Positions 8,223-15,468 of a stretch of DNA of 41,888 nt are shown here, piece by piece. Position 1 is the stretch's first letter. Each line of letters starts with the position of its first letter. Below the pieces are notes generated by a model. It had not been told where the DNA came from, did not search any database, and was given only the letters and a program-made list of their open reading frames with translations. The position numbers were made by a program, and so were the translations under genes. This stretch comes from an uncultured Eubacteriales bacterium (lineage in GTDB: Bacteria > Bacillota > Clostridia > Oscillospirales > Butyricicoccaceae): positions 1-41,888 of the forward strand of contig CAJUIK010000012.1 of assembly GCA_910585875.1 (NCBI GenBank), written 5' to 3'.

Positions 8223-9648
8223 GCGCTTTCCCAGCCTGGAAACCGCCCTCCACGAAACGCTGGTCTGCCTGCTGCCCGAAGAGCGCCACGGCGTGGGAGA
8301 GGGGTATGGGGAAACCGGCGTCCTGCGCTGCCAGATAGAGGAGGACGCCGCCTCTTTCACCGCCTATGTCCAGGCCCGGCGGGATGGAACCGCCCGCCAA
8401 ACTTCCTTTCAGGTGGAAAAAGAGGGGGATTCCCCCATCCAGCGCAAACGGGCGGCCACCCGGGCGGCCAAAACCGCCGCCTATCGGGCGGTCTTAGGCT
8501 TTTTAGAGGCGCCGCCTCCCTGGGGCGCTATGAGCGGCGTCAAGCCCGCCAAACCCCTGCGGCAAGCCTTTCCCCAGGGCTTTACCGACGAAGAGGCGGA
8601 TCGCCTGCTGGCGGAGCGCTTCGACATCTCCCCTTCCCGGCGGCGGCTGACTATTCAGTGCGCCCGTCAGGCCATGGCCTGCGAACAGTCCTTGGGATCC
8701 CGGCAAGGGGCTTTGTATATCGGCATCCCCTTCTGCCCCAGCAAATGCGTCTATTGCTCCTTTGTCAGCAGCGCCACCGCCCAATCAGGCCCGCTGATCG
8801 GGCCCTATCTGGAGGCGCTGTGCGGCGAGATCGAAGCCGCCGGCCGAGGCTTGGCTCAAAACGGTTTGGAGCTGGACAGCCTGTATATCGGCGGCGGCAC
8901 GCCCACCGTCTTATCCGCCGCCCAGCTGGACCGGCTGCTGACCCAAGCGGAACGCTGCCTGCCTCGGCCTCAGGAGCTGACGGTGGAGGCCGGCCGGCCG
9001 GACACCATTACGCAAGATAAGCTGGCCGCGCTGGCGGCCCACGGCGTGGGACGCGTCAGCATCAATCCCCAAAGTATGCAGGACGGCGTGTTGGCCCAGG
9101 CCAGCCGGCCCCATACCGCCGCTCAAATTGTGGATTGCTACCGTTTGGCGCGAAAAACCGGTGATTTTGCCGTCAATATGGATTTGATCGCCGGCTTGCC
9201 CGGCGATACGGAATCCGGTTTCCTGGACAGCGTGAACCAGCTGATCGCCTTGGATCCAGAAAACATCACCATCCACTGCTTGGCCCGGAAAAAAGGCTCC
9301 CCTCTGCGCTTCGGCAAACAGGGCCTGCTGCCCGCCGCTCTGCTGGACGAGGCCTATAGCCGGCTGGAAGGCGCCGGATACGCCCCCTATTACCTTTACC
9401 GGCAGAAATACATCGCCGGCAATTTGGAAAACGTGGGCTTCGCCAAGCCGGGCCATGTGTGCCGCTATAACATCTGCATGATGGAGGAGCTGTGTCCGGT
9501 GACGGCCCTGGGCGCCGGCGGAGTTACCAAACTGTGCGCCGACGGCGGCCGCAGCGTCTCCCGCATAACCAACCCCAAATATCCCAAAGAATATATCGAC
9601 CGGGCTCAGGAAATCGCCCAAGGCAAGGCAAATCTGCGCTTGCCCTAG
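8206..9648 (+). CDS. hemZ: Coproporphyrinogen dehydrogenase-like radical SAM protein HemZ
   Basis: A radical SAM enzyme of the HemN/HemZ family (oxygen-independent coproporphyrinogen III oxidase-like). The 480 residues have a family-specific N-terminal extension of about 170, then the [4Fe-4S] motif CPSKCVYC (C177, C181, C184), the GGGTPT SAM-binding motif and a HemN-type C-terminal part. The position after rel, dtd and the MBL-fold gene is the usual one for hemZ in Clostridia. No other heme gene is in the window, so actual coproporphyrinogen activity is inferred from family only. The start overlaps the upstream gene by 17 bp. Confidence 0.9.
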   Translation: MQIVIERFPSLETALHETLVCLLPEERHGVGEGYGETGVLRCQIEEDAASFTAYVQARRDGTARQTSFQVEKEGDSPIQRKRAATRAAKTAAYRAVLGFLEAPPPWGAMSGVKPAKPLRQAFPQGFTDEEADRLLAERFDISPSRRRLTIQCARQAMACEQSLGSRQGALYIGIPFCPSKCVYCSFVSSATAQSGPLIGPYLEALCGEIEAAGRGLAQNGLELDSLYIGGGTPTVLSAAQLDRLLTQAERCLPRPQELTVEAGRPDTITQDKLAALAAHGVGRVSINPQSMQDGVLAQASRPHTAAQIVDCYRLARKTGDFAVNMDLIAGLPGDTESGFLDSVNQLIALDPENITIHCLARKKGSPLRFGKQGLLPAALLDEAYSRLEGAGYAPYYLYRQKYIAGNLENVGFAKPGHVCRYNICMMEELCPVTALGAGGVTKLCADGGRSVSRITNPKYPKEYIDRAQEIAQGKANLRLP

Positions 9649-9653
9649 CCCCG

Positions 9654-9682
9654 TTGAATCTCAGGGACGGTTTTGGTATACT
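9654..9682 (+). promoter_or_regulatory. Promoter of the zinc-ribbon gene
   Basis: TTGAAT, an exact 17-bp spacer and TATACT make one of the best sigma-A-type matches in the window. It begins just after the hemZ stop and gives a leader of about 60 nt. Confidence 0.7.
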
Positions 9683-9749
9683 GAGAATAGAATGAATGGG
9701 GCGGTTCCGCTCCGCCCACGACCCGACCCCAGAAAGGAGCGAACGACTG

Positions 9750-10142
9750 ATGGATCCGAAAATGAACGATATGCTGGAAAAAATGCGCATAGCCGCGGCC
9801 CAGACCGCCCAGGCCATGGGCAAGGCCGCGGACATCGCCAGCAAGAAGACCAACGAATTTGTGGCCGGCGCCAAAAACAACCTGCAAATTTATGAGCTGA
9901 ATTCTCAGATTGAGGGCTTGATGCGGGAGATTGGCCGCTGCGTCTATTTGGCCCACACCGGCGCCCAGATAGACACCGGCGAAGTCGACGGCAAAATCTC
10001 CGCCATTGACGAGAAATACGCCCTGATCGCCAAAATGAAAGAGGAATCCGCCCGCCAGCGCCCGGCCAACCTCTGCCCCGTCTGCGGCGGCGCCTGCGGC
10101 CCAGAAGACGCTTATTGCAAGCGCTGCGGCAGCCAGCTCTAA
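9750..10142 (+). CDS. Small zinc-ribbon protein of unknown function
   Basis: A 130-residue soluble protein. The N-terminal 100 residues are rich in Ala, Lys and Glu and look helical, possibly coiled-coil, including KAADIASKKTNEFVAGAKNN. The C-terminus is a compact zinc ribbon with Cys pairs C109-x2-C112 and C123-x2-C126. Similar small proteins are common in Clostridia, but I know of no assigned function. ATG 9750 is chosen because AAAGGAG (9733-9739) is 10 nt upstream. It has its own promoter and terminator, so it is monocistronic. Confidence 0.8.
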   Translation: MDPKMNDMLEKMRIAAAQTAQAMGKAADIASKKTNEFVAGAKNNLQIYELNSQIEGLMREIGRCVYLAHTGAQIDTGEVDGKISAIDEKYALIAKMKEESARQRPANLCPVCGGACGPEDAYCKRCGSQL

Positions 10143-10164
10143 AAAAGCCGCTCCAAAAAACCAG

Positions 10165-10198
10165 GGGCGCCGAGCGGACCGGCCGCCGGCGCCCTTTT
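10165..10198 (+). terminator. Intrinsic terminator after the zinc-ribbon gene
   Basis: GGGCGCCG pairs perfectly with CGGCGCCC across a 14-nt loop and is followed by TTTT. It separates the zinc-ribbon gene from the nucleoside genes. Confidence 0.75.
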
Positions 10199-10239
10199 GC
10201 TGTCCGCCTGCCGGACAAGCTCTTTCAGGAGGAAAACCT

Positions 10240-11061
10240 ATGTTGACTTACCAAGATTACCAGCGAAGCGCCCAATATATCCGCGGGCAAATCGGGGATT
10301 TCCAGCCGGAAATCCTGCTGACTCTGGGCTCCGGCCTGGGCTTCCTGGCCGAAGAGACGGAGGACCCTGTTTTCGTTCCCTACGGCCAGATTCCCCATTT
10401 CCAAACTTCCACTGCGCCAGACCATGCTGGCCGCTTCGTCTTCGGCAAACTGGCCGGCCGGCGGACGATGATCATGCAGGGCCGGCTGCATCTTTACGAG
10501 GGCTACGACGCCCAGCAAGTAGCCTATCCTGTGCGCGTGGCCCGGCTGCTGGGGGTTCAGGCTCTGATCGCCACCAACGCCTGCGGCGCTATCAACGCCG
10601 ACTACAAGGTGGGCGAGCTGATGTTGATTTCCGACCATATCCGTCTCTTCGACCCCGATCCGCTGATCGGCCCCAATCTGGATGAATTCGGCCCTCGATT
10701 CTGTGATATGACCTACGCCTATGACCCAGAGCTGCGTCAAATCGCCCGGGAAGAAGCGGCCAAGCTGGGAATACCCTTGCACGAAGGGGTCTATTTCTAT
10801 TTCACCGGCCCCCAGTTTGAAACCCCGGCGGAAATCCGGGCCGCCCGCCTGCTGGGCGGCGACGCGGCAGGGATGTCCACCGTGCCCGAAGTCATTTGCG
10901 CCAACCACTGCGGCATGAAGACGCTGGGCTTCTCCCTGGTGACCAATATGGCCGCCGGGATGCTCAGCCAGCGGCTGGACGGCGTGGACGTGCTCCAGGC
11001 GGCGGAACAGGCCAAAGATGATTTCTCCGCCCTGATCCGGGCCTGCCTGCCCCGGATATAA
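10240..11061 (+). CDS. punA: Purine nucleoside phosphorylase
   Basis: Phosphorolysis of purine nucleosides to free base and (deoxy)ribose-1-phosphate. The 273 residues show trimeric PNP (PNP/MTAP family) motifs: the phosphate-binding TLGSGLG, MQGRLHLYEGY, ATNACGAIN, and the substrate loop with GMSTVPEV (M and E contact the ribose and the base). It is typical of PunA/DeoD-II rather than MTAP. AGGAGG (10227-10232) lies 7 nt before the ATG. The next gene, an MTA/SAH deaminase, starts 10 nt downstream, so the pair may process methylthioadenosine through methylthioinosine. That role is inference. Confidence 0.92.
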   Translation: MLTYQDYQRSAQYIRGQIGDFQPEILLTLGSGLGFLAEETEDPVFVPYGQIPHFQTSTAPDHAGRFVFGKLAGRRTMIMQGRLHLYEGYDAQQVAYPVRVARLLGVQALIATNACGAINADYKVGELMLISDHIRLFDPDPLIGPNLDEFGPRFCDMTYAYDPELRQIAREEAAKLGIPLHEGVYFYFTGPQFETPAEIRAARLLGGDAAGMSTVPEVICANHCGMKTLGFSLVTNMAAGMLSQRLDGVDVLQAAEQAKDDFSALIRACLPRI

Positions 11062-11071
11062 AGGAGGGGTT

Positions 11072-12379
11072 ATGGAACTTCTCATCAAAAATGCAACCGC
11101 CGTCACCATGGACGACGCCAACCCGGTTCTTCACAACGCTTACATCGGCGTGGATCAGGGCAAAATCTGCTGGCTCTCCCAGCAGCCGCCGGAAGAAGCC
11201 GCCTCTCGAACCATCGACGGCGCCGGCAAGCTGGCCATGCCCGGCTTGATCAACGCCCACACCCATCTGCCCATGACTCTGCTGCGGGGCTATGCCGACG
11301 ACTACGCCCTTCAGGAGTGGCTGAACGACCATATTTTCCCGGCGGAGGCCAAGCTGGACGCCCGGTGCGTCCGGGCCGGCGCCGCCTTGGCTGTGGCGGA
11401 ATGCCTGCGCTTCGGCGTCTCCTCCGTCACCGATATGTATTTCCAGCTTCCAGTCATCGCGGAGACCTGTTTCCAGGCGGGAATCAAAGCCAACCTATGC
11501 AACGCCGGCATGAGCTTCGACCCGGAACATTATGATTTTGAACAGGCCGGCGAAACCTTGGAAACCCGGGAGGCGCTGAAAACCTGGCATATGGCGGACA
11601 ACGGCCGCATCCGCGTGGACGCCGGCGTTCACGCCGAGTACACCTCTTTCCCCGCCCTGTGGCGGGCCGAGGCGGAGTTTGCCCGGGAGCACGGCCTGAA
11701 TATGCACCTACACCTTTCGGAAACTCGGAAGGAGCACGAGGAATGCCTAGCCCGCTGGGGCAAAACGCCGACCCAGGTTCTGGCGGAGCAGGGCCTGCTG
11801 GATGTCAGGACCACCGCCGCTCACGGCGTTTGGATTTCCGAACAGGATATGGAGCTGCTGGCGCAAAAGGGCGCCGCCGTGGCTCACAATCCCGTCAGCA
11901 ACCTAAAGCTGGCCAGCGGCATAGCGCCTGTGGCCAAGATGCTGGAAAAAGGCGTCAAAGTGGCCCTGGGCACGGACGGTATGGCCAGCAACAACAACCA
12001 CGATTTATTCGAGGAAATCAAGCTGTGCGCCATTTTGCAAAAGGGGATCTCCGGCGATCCCCAGGCTCTGCCCGCCTGGCAGGCCCTATGCTGCGCGACC
12101 CGGGGCGGCGCCTATGCCCAAGGGCGCGAGCAGGAATGCGGCGCCCTGCGCCTGGGCATGGACGCGGATTTGATTTTGCTGGACGCCTCCGTCCCCTCCA
12201 TGCAACCGGCGCACAACCCCATTTCCTCCCTGTGCTACAGCGCCTCGGGCCGCGATGTGAAGCTGACCATGGTCCGGGGAAAAATCCTCTATGAAAACGG
12301 CGAATTCTACACCATCGACCTGGAAAAGACCCTCTACGAAATACAAAATTACGCCCTCCCCCGGATTTTGGAGAGGTAA
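11072..12379 (+). CDS. mtaD: 5-methylthioadenosine/S-adenosylhomocysteine deaminase
   Basis: An amidohydrolase-superfamily adenosine-type deaminase converting MTA/SAH to the inosyl forms. The 435 residues have the metal and catalytic residues in order: HTH (H63, H65), MHLHLSET (H212, H214), AHGVW (H251) and GTDG (D302), followed by the SNNNHDLFEE segment typical of MtaD. AAAGGAGGGG lies directly upstream of the ATG. It is co-transcribed with purine nucleoside phosphorylase, so deamination followed by phosphorolysis is a sensible route for clearing SAM by-products. The exact substrate (MTA, SAH or 5'-deoxyadenosine) cannot be resolved from sequence. Confidence 0.88.
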   Translation: MELLIKNATAVTMDDANPVLHNAYIGVDQGKICWLSQQPPEEAASRTIDGAGKLAMPGLINAHTHLPMTLLRGYADDYALQEWLNDHIFPAEAKLDARCVRAGAALAVAECLRFGVSSVTDMYFQLPVIAETCFQAGIKANLCNAGMSFDPEHYDFEQAGETLETREALKTWHMADNGRIRVDAGVHAEYTSFPALWRAEAEFAREHGLNMHLHLSETRKEHEECLARWGKTPTQVLAEQGLLDVRTTAAHGVWISEQDMELLAQKGAAVAHNPVSNLKLASGIAPVAKMLEKGVKVALGTDGMASNNNHDLFEEIKLCAILQKGISGDPQALPAWQALCCATRGGAYAQGREQECGALRLGMDADLILLDASVPSMQPAHNPISSLCYSASGRDVKLTMVRGKILYENGEFYTIDLEKTLYEIQNYALPRILER

Positions 12380-12446
12380 CAAAAGCGGGATTCTCCCCGC
12401 GCCCCTTTTGAAAAAGGGTTGAACCGAAAACCAAAGAGCGCCAAAA

Positions 12447-12484
12447 CCCCGGCGGCCTTTTCGTCAAGGCGGCCGGGGCTTTTT
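12447..12484 (+). terminator. Intrinsic terminator after mtaD
   Basis: CCCCGGC pairs with GCCGGGG; the stem continues inward with one mismatch around an AT-rich loop, then CTTTTT follows. It ends the punA-mtaD unit. Confidence 0.75.
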
Positions 12485-12553
12485 GCGTTTGCATATCCCC
12501 CGCCTCGCCGCCATATACATGAGCAAAACGCACTGCGAGGAGGGGCTGGGGCA

Positions 12554-14164
12554 ATGACGACAGAGGTTGGCGCGGGGAAAAACAGTTTTATCCGGGGGGC
12601 TTTTGTGCTGGCTGGGGCCAGTCTGGGGGCCAAGGTAATTGGCGCGCTGTTCAAAATCCCCTTGGGCAACCTGCTGGGCGGCGACGGCATGGGGGTTTTT
12701 ACCATCGCCTACAATATCTATATCGCCCTGTTTGTGGTATCCACCGCCGGCCTGCCGGTGGCCATTTCCAAAATGGTTTCCGAGGCCAACGCCCTGGGCC
12801 GGCAAGACGAAAGCCGGCGGATTTTTTATACCGCCCTCACCGCCTTTTCCCTGCTGGGCCTGGTCTTCTGGGGCGCTCTCTGGCTGGGGGCGGACGCTTT
12901 TGCCGGCCTGGTGGGCTCTGCCGGCGCGGCGCCGGCGGTGCGGGCGGCGGCGCCCTCCCTGTTTCTGGTGTCGGTGATGTCGGTGATTCGGGGCTATTAT
13001 CAAGGGCTTTCCGATATGGTCCCCACGGCGATTTCCCAGATTTTAGAGGCGCTGGGCAAGCTGATCGTGGGCTATGGCGCCGCCTGGCTGCTGCTGCGAG
13101 CCGGCTACGGGCTGGAAATCGCGGCGGCGGGGGCTGTTTTGGGCGTGACGGCGGGCAGCCTGCTGGGGGCCCTCTATCTGCTGCTCTGCCTGCGGCGGCG
13201 GGGCCTGGCGGGAGGCAGCGTGGCCAATTTCCTGCGCCCCGCCCGGCCCACAGCCTCCTGGCGGAGCATCCTGCGGCGGGTGTTCTCCATCTCCATCCCG
13301 GTGATGGCCGGCGCTTCGGCCCTGAGCCTGACTAATCTCATCGATATGGCCTTGGTCATCAACCGGCTGCGGGACATCGGCTTTTCCCAGCAGGCGGCCA
13401 ACAGCCTCTATGGCTCCTATAACATGGTGGGCGCTCTATTCAACCTGCCCCAGACGGTGACGGTAGCCTTATCCGTCAGCGTTATCCCGGTGGTCAGCGG
13501 CTATTACAGCCGCCGGAATCTGGAAAAAACCCGGCGGACCGTCAGCTCCGCCCTGCGTATCGCCGCCTTGGTCTCTATGCCGGCGGGGGTGGGCTTCTGG
13601 CTGCTGTCCGAACCTATTTTGCAGCTAATTTATTTTGCCCGGCCCCAAGATTCTGCCGCCGGCGCGCCGCTGCTCTCCCTGCTGGGCCTGGCCGTCTTTT
13701 TCGTGGCCCTGGTCTCCATGACAAATTCCATTCTTCAGGCCATGGGCCTGGCCCGCGTCCCGGTTTACACCATGCTGGTCGGCGGGTTAGTCAAGCTGTT
13801 AGTCAGCTATATTCTGGTAGGAGATCCCACGGTGAATATCGCCGGCGCGCCCATCGGCACCGCCTGCTGCTATGCCGCCATCGCCTGCCTGAACCTGGGG
13901 GCCATTCGCCGGGCCGGGGTTCCGGTTTCCTATGGGCGCGTGTTCTTCCGCCCCGCTCTGGCCGCCGGGCTGACCGGCCTTTTCGCCAGCTTGTTTCAGA
14001 CCCCCGCCGCCCGGCTGCTGGGCCCCAAAATCGGCGTCGTGCTCACCGCCGCCCTGTGCGTCCTGTTCTATTTCCTGATGCTGGCCGCTGTGCGGGCCCT
14101 GCCCAAAGAAGACGTCCTGCTGCTGCCCCGGGGAGACAAGATCGCCCGGCTGCTGCGAATGTGA
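12554..14164 (+). CDS. SpoVB/MurJ-like polysaccharide or lipid flippase
   Basis: A polytopic membrane protein of the MOP superfamily (SpoVB/YtgP/YkvU branch), which moves lipid-linked cell-wall precursors or acts in spore cortex formation. The 536 residues contain about 12-14 hydrophobic helices. Family hallmarks include FKIPLGNLLGGDGMGVFTIAY near the N-terminus and IRGYYQGLSDMVPTAISQILE in the middle. GAGGAGGGG lies about 8 nt upstream of ATG 12554, which decides the start over an upstream in-frame extension. It is monocistronic between two terminators. Sporulation as opposed to general wall function cannot be told apart here. Confidence 0.85.
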   Translation: MTTEVGAGKNSFIRGAFVLAGASLGAKVIGALFKIPLGNLLGGDGMGVFTIAYNIYIALFVVSTAGLPVAISKMVSEANALGRQDESRRIFYTALTAFSLLGLVFWGALWLGADAFAGLVGSAGAAPAVRAAAPSLFLVSVMSVIRGYYQGLSDMVPTAISQILEALGKLIVGYGAAWLLLRAGYGLEIAAAGAVLGVTAGSLLGALYLLLCLRRRGLAGGSVANFLRPARPTASWRSILRRVFSISIPVMAGASALSLTNLIDMALVINRLRDIGFSQQAANSLYGSYNMVGALFNLPQTVTVALSVSVIPVVSGYYSRRNLEKTRRTVSSALRIAALVSMPAGVGFWLLSEPILQLIYFARPQDSAAGAPLLSLLGLAVFFVALVSMTNSILQAMGLARVPVYTMLVGGLVKLLVSYILVGDPTVNIAGAPIGTACCYAAIACLNLGAIRRAGVPVSYGRVFFRPALAAGLTGLFASLFQTPAARLLGPKIGVVLTAALCVLFYFLMLAAVRALPKEDVLLLPRGDKIARLLRM

Positions 14165-14165
14165 A

Positions 14166-14197
14166 AAAAGCCAAGGCTCATAAGAGCCTTGGCTTTT
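14166..14197. terminator. Bidirectional intrinsic terminator
   Basis: A perfect 14-bp stem (AAAAGCCAAGGCTC and its complement) with an ATAA loop. A- and T-runs flank both sides, so it can stop transcription from the flippase gene (+) and from the convergent acetyltransferase operon (-). Confidence 0.9.
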
Positions 14198-14222
14198 GAT
14201 TTTACAGCTGCGTCCAGCGAAT

Positions 14223-14792
14223 TCAAGCCTCTATCCCCTTTAAGGCCCTCCACTCTTCTTCCAGCATCGCCATCAGGATATCGTCGGCATAGTCCGTCCC
14301 GTCCAAAACCGCGTCCCGCAGAACACCCTCCCGCCGGAATCCGGCTTTTTGGTATACTCGTTCCGCCCGAGGATTGAAAGAAAAAACATTCAGCGACAGG
14401 CGATGCAGTTTCAGCTCCCCAAAGGCAAAATCCCGGGCGGTTTCCACCATCCAGGTCCCGATCCCTTTGCCCCGCTGGGACGCCCGATAAATCCCAATGC
14501 GGAAATTGGCGCTCCGCAGCTCCCAATCGATTTCATTGACGACGCTCTCGCCCACGACGCGGCCTTCTGGGTCCAGGAGCAAGAAAAAATACCGGTTTCC
14601 ATCCCGGAGCGATCGGAGAAAAAAGGAAACCACTTCTTCTCTGGTAAAGCGCGTTTTGCTGCCCGTCAGCCGGGCCGCCTCGGCGTCCAACGGATTATAG
14701 TTTTGGCGATAATAGTCTTCCGCGTCCTCCGCCCGGGCCAAGCGGAGGATATACCCGTCCTTTTCCCAGCGCAGATCCTCTTTGTTCCTCAT
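14223..14792 (-). CDS. GNAT family N-acetyltransferase
   Basis: A 189-residue acetyl-CoA-dependent acyltransferase of the RimJ/RimL/SpeG-like branch (Acetyltransf_3 type). The CoA-binding segment QRGKGIGTWMVETARDFAF and the C-terminal HRLSLNVFSFNPRAERVYQKAGFRREG are the family's A and B motifs. The substrate is unknown; such proteins acetylate ribosomal proteins, polyamines or small molecules. ATG 14792 is chosen because GAGGGGG lies 5-6 nt upstream. It is the last gene of the recD2-comF run, 10 nt after comF, and ends at the bidirectional terminator. Confidence 0.9.
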   Translation of the reverse strand: MRNKEDLRWEKDGYILRLARAEDAEDYYRQNYNPLDAEAARLTGSKTRFTREEVVSFFLRSLRDGNRYFFLLLDPEGRVVGESVVNEIDWELRSANFRIGIYRASQRGKGIGTWMVETARDFAFGELKLHRLSLNVFSFNPRAERVYQKAGFRREGVLRDAVLDGTDYADDILMAMLEEEWRALKGIEA

Positions 14793-14802
14793 GGTTGCCC
14801 CC

Positions 14803-15468
14803 TCATTTCTTCCTTTTGCCCGCCCGGGCGAAGGAAGCGCCATAGACATGGGCGGCGCCGGCTTCCCGCAGGGCCCGAGCGCATTCGGATAGGGTGGCGC
14901 CGGTGGTGTACACATCGTCTACAATCAAAATAGACAGGCCCTCCAAGGAGCCGGGCGGACAATCGGCCTGGAAAGCTCCCAGCACGTTGGCCCGGCGGGC
15001 GGCGGCGCTGAGCTTGTTCATAGGCTTGGCGTTCCGGGTCTTTTTCAGCAGCCTCATAATGGGCAGGCCCAAAGCCTCCGCCATGGGCCGGGCGATTTCC
15101 TCCGCCTGTTCATAGCCCCGCCGCCGGCGGGTTTTCCAATGGCAGGGGACCCAACAAACCGCCTGAACCCGGGCGGCCAGGCCGCTCTGCTCCGCTCGCT
15201 GGGCCAGTAGCCGGCCGAAAGTCCGGCCCGCGCCAACGGCGCCCCGGTATTTGAAGGCATGGATTCCCCGTCTCACTGATCCTTCGTAGAGGTAGACGCT
15301 GACGCAGCCCTCCAAAAAAGGCGCCCGAGTTTTGGACCAACTCTCGGTCATCATCTCCTGATTTTTCTGGCAGTCGGGGCAGAGTCCCTGCCCGCCTCGC
15401 TCCAAAGGCCGGCGGCACAGGGCGCACCGAGGCGGAAACAGCCAATCAACAATCCAATTCCGCTTCAT
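14803..15468 (-). CDS. comF: ComF family protein (phosphoribosyltransferase-like)
   Basis: A 221-residue ComF/GntX-type protein. The N-terminal zinc finger has C15, C18, C30 and C33. The PRTase domain carries RRRRGYEQAEEIA and the PRPP-binding loop VDDVYTTGAT (183-192). In naturally transformable bacteria ComF acts with DNA uptake and primosome proteins (ComFA, PriA, DprA), but many non-competent Firmicutes keep it. It overlaps the end of recD2 by 23 bp, so coupled expression with this helicase is likely. ComFA is absent from the window. Confidence 0.9.
   Translation of the reverse strand: MKRNWIVDWLFPPRCALCRRPLERGGQGLCPDCQKNQEMMTESWSKTRAPFLEGCVSVYLYEGSVRRGIHAFKYRGAVGAGRTFGRLLAQRAEQSGLAARVQAVCWVPCHWKTRRRRGYEQAEEIARPMAEALGLPIMRLLKKTRNAKPMNKLSAAARRANVLGAFQADCPPGSLEGLSILIVDDVYTTGATLSECARALREAGAAHVYGASFARAGKRKK

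Noticed and set aside
14793..14915. N-terminal extension of the acetyltransferase into comF
   Set aside because: No RBS; the extra residues are Pro/Ala-rich and derive from the comF 3' end.
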